The notes under the pieces are model-generated. The model did not search any database, was not told the origin of the DNA, and saw only the letters and a list, made by a program, of their open reading frames with translations. 64,000 nt of DNA from NCBI GenBank assembly GCA_964505475.1, contig CAZDIJ010000006.1, forward strand, positions 10,366 to 74,365, in the 5' to 3' direction. Positions 56,507 to 64,000 of this stretch are shown piece by piece. This DNA is from JAGXQV01 sp964505475 (GTDB lineage: Bacteria > Pseudomonadota > Gammaproteobacteria > Burkholderiales > Sulfuricellaceae). Position 1 is the stretch's first letter. The number at the start of each line of letters is the position of its first letter. The translations under genes and the position numbers were made by a program.

Positions 56507-57310
56507 ATGACGACATTGAATATTGCGATTGCGGGCAGCACCGGACGGATGGGGCGGGCGTTGCTGGAAGCGGTTTCCCAGGCGCCGGACATGCGCCTGC
56601 ATGCCGCGCTGGAACGCGCCGGCAGCCCGATGGTGGGGCGCGACGCGGGGGAATTCTGCGGCGCCGCCGGGGTGAAGGTCGGGGATGATCCCGCGGCGGC
56701 GCTGAAAGGCTGCGGCGCGCTGATCGACTTTACCCGTCCCGAGGCGACCATCGAGCATCTCGGGATTTGCCGCGAACTCGGGGTCAACATCGTGATCGGC
56801 ACCACCGGCTTCACGCCCGCGCAGAAACAGGCCATCGCCGACGCCGGGCGCGACATCGGCGTGGTGTTCGCGCCCAACATGAGCGTCGGGGTGAATCTTT
56901 CCCTCAAGCTGCTCGACATCGCCGCGCGGGTGCTGAACGAAGGCTATGACATCGAGATTGTCGAGGCGCACCATCGCCACAAGGTCGATGCGCCTTCCGG
57001 CACCGCCTTGCGCATGGGCGAGGTGGTCGCCGCCGCGCTTGGCCGCGATCTGGCGGAATGCGCCGTCTACGGGCGCGAGGGCGTGACCGGCGAACGTTCT
57101 CCCTCCACCATCGGCTTCGCCACGGTGCGCGGCGGCGACATTGTCGGCGACCATACCGTGCTGTTCGCCGGCATCGGCGAGCGCGTGGAGATCACCCACA
57201 AGGCCAGCAGCCGCGCCACCTTCGCCCTCGGCGCGCTGCGCGCCGCGCGCTTCCTCGCGCAGCGGGGCAAGGGCTGCTACGATATGCAGGACGTGCTGGG
57301 GCTGCGTTGA
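56507..57310 (+). CDS. dapB: 4-hydroxy-tetrahydrodipicolinate reductase
   Basis: 267 aa. NAD(P)-binding IAIAGSTGRMGRALLEAV, DFTRPEATIEHL, GTTGFTPAQ, and the catalytic EAHHRHKVDAPSGTALRMGE with the His-His and Lys residues. A lysine/diaminopimelate pathway enzyme. Its stop codon overlaps the -35 of the carAB promoter. Confidence 0.97.
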   Translation: MTTLNIAIAGSTGRMGRALLEAVSQAPDMRLHAALERAGSPMVGRDAGEFCGAAGVKVGDDPAAALKGCGALIDFTRPEATIEHLGICRELGVNIVIGTTGFTPAQKQAIADAGRDIGVVFAPNMSVGVNLSLKLLDIAARVLNEGYDIEIVEAHHRHKVDAPSGTALRMGEVVAAALGRDLAECAVYGREGVTGERSPSTIGFATVRGGDIVGDHTVLFAGIGERVEITHKASSRATFALGALRAARFLAQRGKGCYDMQDVLGLR

Positions 57311-57335
57311 TGGTTAGGCCTGTTTAGGCTATAAT
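57307..57335 (+). promoter_or_regulatory. carAB promoter
   Basis: TTGATG (57307-57312), 17-base spacer, TATAAT (57330-57335). The -35 overlaps the dapB stop. It is followed by a leader with a hairpin and then the carA GTG. Confidence 0.75.
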
Positions 57336-57346
57336 CCCAACAGTTT

Positions 57347-57378
57347 AAAGCGGGATGGGTGCGAGCCTGTCCCGCTTT
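57347..57378 (+). promoter_or_regulatory. carA leader hairpin (possible attenuator)
   Basis: AAAGCGGGA (57347-57355) pairs perfectly with TCCCGCTTT (57370-57378) around a 14-base loop, starting within ~6 bases of the expected transcript 5' end. The stem ends in CTTTGC, so it is not a strong terminator. A pyrimidine-linked control of carAB is conceivable. Confidence 0.5.
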
Positions 57379-57419
57379 GCATGTCTGCCGTTCAAAATCG
57401 CACCGCTTAAGGAGTTCTT

Positions 57420-58577
57420 GTGCCGCACAGCCGCCAGCCCGCCATACTCGCGCTCGCCGACGGAACGGTGTTTCGCGGCGTTTCCATCGGTAGTCCCGGC
57501 CACAGCGTCGGGGAGGTGGTGTTCAACACCGCCATGACCGGCTACCAAGAAATTCTCACCGATCCTTCCTATTGCCGCCAGATCGTCACCCTTACCTATC
57601 CGCATATCGGCAACACCGGCGCCAATGCCGAGGACGAGGAAGCCGGCCAGGTTCACGCCGGCGGCTTGGTGATCCGCGACCTTCCCTTGCTGACCAGCAA
57701 TTTCCGCAGCAGCGAGAGCCTGGATGCCTATCTTGAGCGCAACAAGGTGGTCGCCATCGCCGACATCGACACCCGCCGCTTGACCCGCATCCTGCGCGAG
57801 AAGGGCGCCCAGAGCGGCTGCCTGATGGCGGCGGGGGCGGATGTCGGCATCGACGAGGCGCGCGCCGTTAAGCTGGCGCAGGAATTTCCCGGTCTGGCCG
57901 GGATGGATCTGGCCAAGGTGGTGTCGCGCCCCCAGACGGAAACCTGGACTCAGGGCGAATGGCGCTTGGGGCAAGGTTTCGGCGCGCCGGAGCCGCGTTT
58001 TCACGTGGCCGCCTACGATTACGGGGTCAAGCGCAACATCCTGCGCATGCTGGCCGAGCGCGGCTGCAAGGTGACCGTGCTGCCGGCGCAGGCGCCGGCG
58101 GAAGAGATTTTCAAGCTGAACCCCGACGGGGTGTTCCTTTCCAACGGTCCGGGCGATCCCGAGCCTTGCGGCTACGCCATCGAGGCGATCAAGGCGGTGC
58201 TCGGCAAGGGGATTCCGACTTTCGGCATCTGTCTCGGCCACCAGTTGCTGGCGCTGGCCTCCGGCGCCAAGACGCGCAAGATGAAATTCGGCCACCACGG
58301 CGCCAACCATCCGGTGCAAGACCTCGACAGCGGGCGGGTGATGATTACCAGCCAGAATCATGGTTTCGCCGTGGACGAGGCGACCCTCCCCGCCAATCTG
58401 CGGGCGACCCACAAGTCGCTGTTCGACGGCAGCAACCAAGGCATCGCCCGCACCGACGCGCCGGCCTTCAGCTTCCAGGGGCACCCGGAAGCCAGCCCGG
58501 GGCCGCACGACGTGGCGTATTTGTTCGACCGGTTTATCAGCTTGATGAGGGATCAGGGGCTAGGGGCCAGGGGCTAG
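57420..58577 (+). CDS. carA: carbamoyl-phosphate synthase small (glutaminase) subunit
   Basis: 385 aa, GTG start with AAGGAG 6 bases upstream. N-terminal domain LALADGTVFRGVSIGSPGHSVGEVVFNTAMTGYQEILTDPSY. Class I amidotransferase triad: Cys in GICLGHQLLALASG, His/Glu in QGHPEASPGPHDV. Supplies ammonia from glutamine to CarB. The last residues (DQGLGARG) and the stop are formed by a heptamer repeat array that begins an insertion between carA and carB. Confidence 0.97.
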   Translation: MPHSRQPAILALADGTVFRGVSIGSPGHSVGEVVFNTAMTGYQEILTDPSYCRQIVTLTYPHIGNTGANAEDEEAGQVHAGGLVIRDLPLLTSNFRSSESLDAYLERNKVVAIADIDTRRLTRILREKGAQSGCLMAAGADVGIDEARAVKLAQEFPGLAGMDLAKVVSRPQTETWTQGEWRLGQGFGAPEPRFHVAAYDYGVKRNILRMLAERGCKVTVLPAQAPAEEIFKLNPDGVFLSNGPGDPEPCGYAIEAIKAVLGKGIPTFGICLGHQLLALASGAKTRKMKFGHHGANHPVQDLDSGRVMITSQNHGFAVDEATLPANLRATHKSLFDGSNQGIARTDAPAFSFQGHPEASPGPHDVAYLFDRFISLMRDQGLGARG

Positions 58578-58578
58578 G
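58555..58578. repeat. AGGGGCT heptamer array (left, inverted)
   Basis: AGGGGCTAGGGGCCAGGGGC then TAGG: three near-identical heptamers, the inverse of the array at 58955-58986. Together they bracket the four-helix-bundle pseudogene. Confidence 0.9.
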
Positions 58579-58584
58579 AAAACC

Positions 58585-58972
58585 ATGGCCGTGGACAGTT
58601 ACCGCGACTTGAAGGTGTGGCAACTGTCCATGAGGTTGGTTGAGGATGTTTATTCCCTGACCGCCGCTTACCCTAAGAGTGAAGGTTTTGGCTTGGTCAG
58701 CCAGATCAAAGGTCGGCGGTTTCGGCGCCCTCGAATATCGCCGAAGGCCATGCCAGGGATTCGACCAAAGAGTATTTGCGATTTATTTCGATGGCGTTGG
58801 GATCGTTAGCGGAGTTGGAAACCCATTGGAAACCCAATTGATACTCTCTCGACGCCTGAATTACATTACGGAAACCCATTTAATCAATATCTTGGAAATT
58901 ACGGCAGAAGCCGGCAGGATGCTACGCGGATTGCAAAAGAAGCTCAAAGCCTCTCTAGCCCCTAGCCCCTAG
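58585..58972 (+). pseudogene. four-helix-bundle (S23/IVS-type) protein, two frameshifts
   Basis: MAVDSYRDLKVWQLSMRLVEDVYSLTAAYPKSEGFGLVSQIK is the standard start of four-helix-bundle proteins; the expected SAVSAPSNIAEGHARDSTKEYLRFISMALGSLAELET continues in the next frame after a one-base loss near 58711, and QLILSRRLNYITETHLINILEITAEAGRMLRGLQKKLK in the third frame after an 11-bp tandem duplication (58815-58825 = 58826-58836). Removing both lesions restores one ~125-aa protein. Function of the family is unknown. Confidence 0.9.
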
Positions 58973-58986
58973 CCCCTAGCCCCTGA
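58955..58986. repeat. CTAGCCC heptamer array (right)
   Basis: Four tandem CTAGCCC units followed by CTGA, ending 3 bases before the carB ATG. It has replaced the normal ribosome-binding region of carB: no Shine-Dalgarno remains. Confidence 0.92.
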
Positions 58987-58989
58987 ACT

Positions 58990-61900
58990 ATGCCAAAACG
59001 TACAGACATTAAATCCATCCTGATTATCGGCGCCGGCCCCATCGTCATCGGTCAGGCGTGCGAATTCGACTATTCCGGGGCGCAGGCCTGCAAGGCGCTG
59101 CGCGAGGAAGGCTACAAGGTCATCCTGGTCAATTCCAACCCGGCCACCATCATGACCGACCCGGGCATGGCCGACGTGACCTACATCGAGCCGATCACTT
59201 GGCAGATGGTGGAAAAAATCATCGAGAAGGAACGTCCCGACGCGCTGTTGCCCACCATGGGCGGGCAGACCGCGCTCAACTGCGCGCTCGATCTGGCCAA
59301 GCATGGCGTGCTGGAAAAATTCGGCGTGCAGATGATCGGCGCCACCAAGGAAGCCATCGACAAGGCGGAAGACCGCGAAAAATTCAAGAAGGCGATGGAG
59401 AAGATCGGCTTGGCCTGCCCGCGCGCAGCCATCGCCCACAGCCTGGAAGAAGCCCTGCAGGTGCAGGCGATGGTCGGCTATCCGACCATCATCCGCCCGT
59501 CCTTCACCATGGGCGGTTCGGGCGGCGGCATCGCCTACAACAAGGAAGAATTCCTGGCGATCTGCGAGCGCGGCCTGGACGCCTCGCCGACCAAGGAACT
59601 GCTGATCGAGGAATCGGTGATCGGCTGGAAGGAATTCGAGATGGAGGTGGTGCGCGACAAGAACGACAACTGCATCATCATCTGCTCCATCGAAAACTTC
59701 GACGCCATGGGCGTGCATACCGGCGACTCGATCACCGTCGCCCCGGCGCAGACCCTCACCGACCGCGAATACCAGATCATGCGCAACGCCTCGCTGGCGG
59801 TGCTGCGCGAAATCGGCGTGGAAACCGGCGGCTCCAACGTGCAGTTCGGCATCAACCCGGACGATGGGCGCATGGTGGTGATCGAGATGAATCCGCGCGT
59901 GTCGCGCTCCTCGGCACTGGCCTCCAAGGCCACCGGCTTCCCCATCGCCAAGGTGGCGGCCAAGCTGGCGGTCGGCTACACGCTGGACGAGTTGAAGAAC
60001 GACATCACCGGCGGACGCACCCCGGCCTCGTTCGAGCCGTCCATCGACTACGTGGTCACCAAGATTCCGCGTTTCGCCTTCGAGAAATTCCCCCAGGCCA
60101 ACGACCGTCTCACCACCCAGATGAAGTCGGTGGGCGAGGTGATGGCCATCGGCCGCACCTTTCAGGAGTCGCTGCAAAAAGCCCTGCGCGGCCTGGAAAT
60201 CGGCTGCGACGGGCTGGATGAGAAAACCGCCGACCGCGACGTGATCGAACGCGAGCTGGCCGATCCCGGCCCGGAGCGCCTGTGGTATATCGCCGACGCC
60301 ATGCGCGGCGGCATGACCCAGGAGGAGATTCACGGCCTGACCCATGTCGATCCGTGGTTCCTGGCGCAGTTGGCCGATCTGGTGGCGCGCGAACAGGCGG
60401 TCGCCGGACGCCGGGTGGACGAGTTGAGCCGCGACGAGATGTTCCAGTTGAAGCGCCGCGGCTTTTCCGACCGCCGCCTGGCGCGCCTGCTCAACACCAC
60501 CCAGCACGTGGTGCGCGTTTGCCGCCACAGCCTCAACGTGCGCCCGGTGTACAAGCGGGTGGACACCTGCGCCGCCGAATTTGCCACCGACACCGCCTAC
60601 CAGTATTCCTCCTATGAGGAAGAGTGCGAGGCCGCGCCCACCGGCAACAAGAAGATCATGGTGCTGGGCGGCGGGCCGAACCGCATCGGCCAGGGCATCG
60701 AATTCGACTACTGCTGCGTGCACGCCGCGCTGGCGATGCGCGAGGATGGTTACGAGACCATCATGGTCAACTGCAACCCGGAAACCGTCTCGACCGACTA
60801 TGACACTTCCGATCGTCTGTATTTCGAGCCGCTGACCCTGGAGGACGTGCTGGAAGTCGTCCACGTCGAGAAGCCCATCGGCGTGATCGTCCAGTATGGC
60901 GGCCAGACGCCGTTGAAACTGGCGCGCGACCTCGAGGCCAACGGCGTGCCGATCATCGGCACCACCCCGGACATGATCGACGCCGCCGAAGACCGCGAGC
61001 GCTTCCAGAAGCTGCTGCACGACCTGAACCTCAAGCAGCCGCCCAACCGCACCGCGCGCACCCCGGAAGACGCCATCCGCCTCGCCGAGGAAATCGGCTA
61101 TCCGCTGGTGGTGCGTCCCTCTTACGTGCTGGGCGGGCGTGCGATGGAAATTGTCCACCAGCAAAGCGACCTGGAGCGCTATATGCGCGAGGCGGTGAAG
61201 GTCTCCAACGAATCGCCGGTGCTGCTCGACCGCTTCCTCAACGACGCCATCGAAGTCGATGTGGACGCCATCTGCGACGGCGCCGACGTGCTGATCGGCG
61301 GGGTGATGGAGCATATCGAGGAAGCCGGGGTGCATTCCGGCGATTCCGCCTGCTCGCTGCCGCCCTACAGCCTTTCCGCCGCGTTGCAGGACGAGCTGCG
61401 CCGCCAGACCGTGGCGATGGCCAAGGGACTCAACGTGGTCGGCCTGATGAACGTCCAGTTCGCCATCCAGGGCGAGACCGTCTACGTCCTGGAAGTGAAC
61501 CCGCGCGCCTCGCGCACCGTACCCTTCGTCTCCAAGGCAGTCGGCCTGCCGCTGGCCAAGATCGCCGCGCGCTGCATGGCCGGGCGCACCCTGGCGGAGC
61601 AGGGGGTGACCCTGGAAGTGACGCCGCCGTATTTTTCGGTGAAGGAAGCGGTGTTCCCCTTCATCAAGTTCCCCGGCGTGGATACCATCCTCAGCCCGGA
61701 AATGAAATCCACCGGCGAAGTGATGGGGGTCGGCGATACCTTTGCCGAAGCCTTTGTCAAATCGCAGTTGGCGGCGGGGGTCAAGCTGCCCAAACCGCCG
61801 GGACGCGCCTTCATCAGCGTGCGCGGCGCGGACAAGGACAAGGCGGTCGACATCGCCCGCAACCTGGCCGCCCTGGGCTTCCAGTTGTGCGCCACCAAGG

Positions 61901-62193
61901 GCACGGCGGCCGCCCTGAGCGCCGCCGGGTTGACAGTGTCCCCGGTGCACAAGGTGCAGGAAGGGCGTCCGCACATTGTCGATATGATAAAAAACGGCGA
62001 GATCAGCTTCATCGTCAACACCGTCGAGGGCAAGCGCGGCGTGCACGATTCCTACGTGATGCGCAACGCCGCCCTGCAAAACAAGATCACCTATTACACC
62101 ACCCTGGCCGGCGCGCGCGCGGCCTGCGTCGGCATGAGCCATATTCAGGAGCTGCAAGTGTACGACCTGCAAGGGTTGCACCAGCGCCTGTAA
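58990..62193 (+). CDS. carB: carbamoyl-phosphate synthase large subunit
   Basis: 1067 aa. Two ATP-grasp halves: MPKRTDIKSILIIGAGPIVIGQACEFDYSG at the start and KKIMVLGGGPNRIGQGIEFDYCCVHAALAM in the second half; GGSGGGIAYNKEEF, VIEMNPRVSRSSALASKATG and its partner VLEVNPRASRTVPFVSKAVG. The C-terminal MGS-like allosteric domain is RAFISVRGADKDKAVDIARNLAALGFQLCATKGTAAAL. Makes carbamoyl phosphate for pyrimidines and arginine. Separated from carA by a repeat-bounded insertion. Confidence 0.98.
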   Translation: MPKRTDIKSILIIGAGPIVIGQACEFDYSGAQACKALREEGYKVILVNSNPATIMTDPGMADVTYIEPITWQMVEKIIEKERPDALLPTMGGQTALNCALDLAKHGVLEKFGVQMIGATKEAIDKAEDREKFKKAMEKIGLACPRAAIAHSLEEALQVQAMVGYPTIIRPSFTMGGSGGGIAYNKEEFLAICERGLDASPTKELLIEESVIGWKEFEMEVVRDKNDNCIIICSIENFDAMGVHTGDSITVAPAQTLTDREYQIMRNASLAVLREIGVETGGSNVQFGINPDDGRMVVIEMNPRVSRSSALASKATGFPIAKVAAKLAVGYTLDELKNDITGGRTPASFEPSIDYVVTKIPRFAFEKFPQANDRLTTQMKSVGEVMAIGRTFQESLQKALRGLEIGCDGLDEKTADRDVIERELADPGPERLWYIADAMRGGMTQEEIHGLTHVDPWFLAQLADLVAREQAVAGRRVDELSRDEMFQLKRRGFSDRRLARLLNTTQHVVRVCRHSLNVRPVYKRVDTCAAEFATDTAYQYSSYEEECEAAPTGNKKIMVLGGGPNRIGQGIEFDYCCVHAALAMREDGYETIMVNCNPETVSTDYDTSDRLYFEPLTLEDVLEVVHVEKPIGVIVQYGGQTPLKLARDLEANGVPIIGTTPDMIDAAEDRERFQKLLHDLNLKQPPNRTARTPEDAIRLAEEIGYPLVVRPSYVLGGRAMEIVHQQSDLERYMREAVKVSNESPVLLDRFLNDAIEVDVDAICDGADVLIGGVMEHIEEAGVHSGDSACSLPPYSLSAALQDELRRQTVAMAKGLNVVGLMNVQFAIQGETVYVLEVNPRASRTVPFVSKAVGLPLAKIAARCMAGRTLAEQGVTLEVTPPYFSVKEAVFPFIKFPGVDTILSPEMKSTGEVMGVGDTFAEAFVKSQLAAGVKLPKPPGRAFISVRGADKDKAVDIARNLAALGFQLCATKGTAAALSAAGLTVSPVHKVQEGRPHIVDMIKNGEISFIVNTVEGKRGVHDSYVMRNAALQNKITYYTTLAGARAACVGMSHIQELQVYDLQGLHQRL

Positions 62194-62220
62194 GCGCATT
62201 CATATGGGAGTCCAGGAATT

Positions 62221-62697
62221 ATGAATAAAGTACCCCTGACCGTTCCCGGCGCCGAACTGCTGCGCCAGGAACTGCACAATCTGAAAACCGTCGAGCGCCC
62301 CAACGTCATCGCGGCGATCGCCGAGGCGCGCTCGCACGGCGATCTCTCGGAAAACGCCGAGTACGATGCCGCCAAGGAGCGCCAGAGCTTCGTCGAGGGA
62401 CGCATCGCCGAGGTCGAGGGCAAGCTCGCCAACGCCCAGGTCATCGACCCCAAGCTGCTCGATGCCGACGGCCGCTGCGTGTTCGGCTCCACCGTGGAGC
62501 TGGAAGACCTGGAAAGCGGCGACAAGGTGACCTACCAGATCGTCGGCGACGACGAGGCGGACATCAAGCTGGGCAAGATTTCCATCAGTTCCCCCATCGC
62601 CCGCGCCCTGATCGGCAAGTTCGCCGGCGACGTGGCGGAAGTCCAGGCGCCGGGCGGTATCCGCGAGTACGAAGTGCTGGATGTGAAGTATATTTGA
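62221..62697 (+). CDS. greA: transcription elongation factor GreA
   Basis: 158 aa. VPLTVPGAELLRQELHNLKTVERPNVIAAIAEARSHGDLSENAEYDAAKERQSFVEGRIAEVEGKL is the coiled-coil with the conserved acidic tip (DLSENAEY); the C-terminal domain contains GDKVTYQIVGDDEADIKLGKISISSPIARALIGK. It stimulates cleavage of backtracked RNA. It follows carB by 27 bases. Confidence 0.98.
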   Translation: MNKVPLTVPGAELLRQELHNLKTVERPNVIAAIAEARSHGDLSENAEYDAAKERQSFVEGRIAEVEGKLANAQVIDPKLLDADGRCVFGSTVELEDLESGDKVTYQIVGDDEADIKLGKISISSPIARALIGKFAGDVAEVQAPGGIREYEVLDVKYI

Positions 62698-62719
62698 GGG
62701 GGCAGGGACTAGGGGCTAC
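62696..62719. repeat. AGGGGCT-type heptamer array (left, around MITE copy A)
   Basis: GAGGGGGCAGGGACTAGGGG then CTAC, overlapping the greA stop. Inverse of 62945-62979. Confidence 0.75.
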
Positions 62720-62742
62720 GCGGGAAAGACCGAAAATTTTTT

Positions 62743-62909
62743 ATGCCTCTAAACTATTCTCAGCTATCGCTCCTTCCCCTGCTCGCGGGGGAAGGCCGGG
62801 ATGGGGGCAAACGGCGGCGGCCATGCGGGCAAACGCCCCCACCCCAACCCTCCCCCGCGCGCCATGCGCGCAAGGGAGGGGGCGTTTGCTGAGAATAGTT
62901 TAGAGACAT
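62743..62909. mobile_element. MITE-like element with 22-bp terminal inverted repeats (copy A)
   Basis: Left end ATGCCTCTAAACTATTCTCA then GC (62743-62764); right end GCTGAGAATAGTTTAGAGAC then AT (62888-62909); one mismatch in 22. Inside, CTTCCCC/GGGGAAGG and CCCTCCCCCGCGCG/CGCGCAAGGGAGGG hairpins and a GGGGGCAAACG/CGTTTGC pair. No coding capacity. Nested between two heptamer arrays. Related copies: 30673-30858, 42821-42890, 63935-end. Confidence 0.85.
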
Positions 62910-62944
62910 GAAATTTTTTGATGATGTCTCCGCGCCCCGATTTT

Positions 62945-62979
62945 CCTAGTCCCTAGCCCCTGATCCCTAGCACCTGCCC
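62945..62979. repeat. CTAGCCC-type heptamer array (right, around MITE copy A)
   Basis: CCTAGTCCCTAGCCCCTGAT then CCCTAGCACCTGCCC, ending 4 bases before the DUF4149 start codon. Same arrangement as in front of carB. Confidence 0.8.
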
Positions 62980-62983
62980 TTAA

Positions 62984-63448
62984 ATGAACAAACTCCCCGA
63001 CATCATCGCCCAGATCGCCATCACCCTGTGGGTTGGCGGTATGTGGGCGATCGGCTATCTGGCGGCGCCGGTGCTGTTCGATGCCCTGCCGGACGACCGG
63101 ATGCTGGCGGGCATCCTGGCCGGCAAGATGTTCGCCTGGATCGCCTATCTCGGCATGGCATGCGGGATTTACCTGGCGGTGTTCCGCTTCGTGCGCTTCG
63201 GCGGCGCGGCGTTCAAGCAGGGTTTTTTGTGGCTGCTGGTGGTGATGCTGGCGCTGACGGCGGCGGGACACTTCGGCATCCGCCCGGTGATGGTGGCGCT
63301 CAAGGAGCAGGCCTTGCCGATGGATGTCATGCACAGCGTGTTCAAGGACCGCTTCGCCGCGTGGCACGGCATTTCCAGCGTGGTCTACCTGATCCAGAGC
63401 GTGCTCGGGGTGTTTCTGGTGATGCTCAACCGCGGCGGGTCAAGGTAG
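62984..63448 (+). CDS. DUF4149-family membrane protein
   Basis: 154 aa, four membrane helices: IIAQIAITLWVGGMWAIGYLAAPVLFDALPD (with the family's W-x-GG-x-W and PxLF), MFAWIAYLGMACGIYLAVFRFV, WLLVVMLALTAAGHFGIRPVM and VVYLIQSVLGVFLVML. Function unknown; the gene commonly lies near greA/yhbY/ftsH in betaproteobacteria. It lacks a Shine-Dalgarno because the repeat array abuts its start. Convergent overlap of 9 bases with yhbY. Confidence 0.85.
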   Translation: MNKLPDIIAQIAITLWVGGMWAIGYLAAPVLFDALPDDRMLAGILAGKMFAWIAYLGMACGIYLAVFRFVRFGGAAFKQGFLWLLVVMLALTAAGHFGIRPVMVALKEQALPMDVMHSVFKDRFAAWHGISSVVYLIQSVLGVFLVMLNRGGSR

Positions 63449-63760
63449 GACGAGTTTGGGCTTTTCGGCGGGTTTGTAGATCACCAGGGTTTTGCCGATG
63501 TGCTGTACCGGCGCGGCATCGAGCCGGGCGCAGATGTCCGCCAGCAGGCTTTCGCGCGCGGCCTTGTCGCCGCTCTGCACCTTGATCTTGAGGAGTTCGT
63601 GGCTGGCCAGGCTGCGTTCGATTTCATTGACGACGCCTTCGCTCAACCCGGCGTCGCCGATCATCACGACGGGGTTGAGATGGTGTGCCTGGGCGCGCAG
63701 ATAACGGCGCTGTTCGGAATTGATGTCCAAAATTGAAATTTCCGCGAAAAAGTAGCGCAT
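63440..63760 (-). CDS. yhbY: YhbY-type CRM-domain RNA-binding protein
   Basis: 106 aa from the ATG at 63760. INSEQRRYLRAQAHHLNPVVMIGDAGLSEGVVNEIERSLASHELLKIKV is the CRM domain with the GxxG-like loop; it ends VQHIGKTLVIYKPAEKPKL. YhbY associates with pre-50S ribosomal particles. The upstream extension of the frame crosses a repeat and is discarded. The typical neighbour rlmE-ftsH would lie beyond the window. Confidence 0.93.
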   Translation of the reverse strand: MRYFFAEISILDINSEQRRYLRAQAHHLNPVVMIGDAGLSEGVVNEIERSLASHELLKIKVQSGDKAARESLLADICARLDAAPVQHIGKTLVIYKPAEKPKLVLP

Positions 63761-63786
63761 TGTAACCGATGATCTTGAAAAAAACA

Positions 63787-63822
63787 GTTTATCCACGGAT
63801 AGACACAGATGAACACGGATTT
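63787..63822. repeat. ATCCACGGAT...CACGGAT dispersed repeat
   Basis: GTTTATCCACGGATAGACAC then AGATGAACACGGATTT; same family as 40322-40464 and 21460-21561. Located in the gap upstream of yhbY. Confidence 0.6.
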
Positions 63823-63934
63823 CTTGAACATGGGAATTATGGCAATTTCGCCGGGCAAGCAGTGCTTCCCACACCGCTTGTGGGGGGCGAGGAAGAGGGT
63901 GGCGAGGCGCTCGTATCGGTTGGCTATCCATCAT

Positions 63935-64000
63935 ATGCCTCTAAACCATTCTCAGCTATCGCCCCTTCCCCTGCTTGCGGGGGAAGGCCGGGATGGGGGC
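63935..64000. mobile_element. MITE-like element, left end (copy D, cut by window end)
   Basis: ATGCCTCTAAACCATTCTCA then GCTATCG, CCCCTTCCCCTGCTTGCGGG and GGAAGGCCGGGATGGGGGC match the first 65 bases of copy A with few differences. Confidence 0.85.

Noticed and set aside
58555..58986. Heptamer arrays as a CRISPR array
   Set aside because: Units are 7 bp with no spacers and occur as inverted pairs, so not CRISPR. No CRISPR array or cas gene was seen in the window.
58969..62199. 1076-codon minus-strand frame opposite carB
   Set aside because: Antisense frame caused by codon bias in carB; no domain recognisable.

Overview
The window is about 62-65% GC chromosomal DNA. It looks like a betaproteobacterium of the Nitrosomonadales/Gallionellales/Sulfuricellaceae kind. 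The evidence is gene order typical of that class (fur | bamE-dapB-carA-carB-greA; fmdB-DUF502-aspS; clpS-clpA), abundant sulfur-handling genes and the protein sequences themselves; the genus is a guess. A run of 10 Ns inside an aldolase gene shows this is a scaffolded draft or metagenome assembly.

Layout. 1-6.7 kb: the end of a cytochrome c'-like gene, a TetR-like protein without a DNA-binding domain, a complete TetR regulator with a clear operator, a three-part ABC efflux system (fusion protein, FtsX-type permease, ATPase), a His-rich exported protein and a TAXI-type solute-binding protein. 6.9-15.2 kb: housekeeping genes (FKBP, RluF, class I aldolase, NlpC/P60 lipoprotein, MarR-like regulator, FmdB, DUF502, nitroreductase, AspRS, TfoX) and a DUF559 gene boxed in by inverted repeats. 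15.4-21.4 kb, all on the minus strand: thiol/sulfur genes (TlpA, rhodanese, PLP trans-sulfuration enzyme, TauE/SafE exporter, DsrE, ArsR-rhodanese fusion with twin operators). 21.6-29.6 kb: moaC, bepA, clpSA, periplasmic carbonic anhydrase and a flgP-flgT flagellar pair. 29.8-43 kb: tRNA-Thr, AsmA-like protein, mutY, P-type ATPase, orphan MASE1 histidine kinase, tatD, thioredoxin-CcdA fusion, and a CBS protein with an ion antiporter. 43-50.4 kb: galU, a sugar-phosphoglycerate phosphatase, glycerate kinase, two glycosyltransferases, a mechanosensitive-channel-like protein and a Ca2+/cation antiporter. This set forms a coherent glucosylglycerate-type compatible-solute cluster.

51.1-55.2 kb is a foreign island of lower GC. 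It has an IS66/IS30 chimeric remnant, a BrnTA toxin-antitoxin pair, an internally deleted IS1182-like element, and two genes for PD-(D/E)XK-like proteins. These are separated by integron-type recombination sites (attC), all oriented on the minus strand, with no integrase visible. 55.2-64 kb returns to the core (fur, bamE, dapB, carA, carB, greA, DUF4149, yhbY). A decayed four-helix-bundle gene bracketed by inverted heptamer arrays has been driven between carA and carB.

The most unusual property of the window is its load of palindromic dispersed repeats. At least eight families sit in intergenic gaps, several define the ends of genes (mutY, P-type ATPase, carA), and one family is shared between MITE-like hairpins and the repeats that enclose the DUF559 gene. 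All assignments are from reading sequence and remembered family features; no database search was run.
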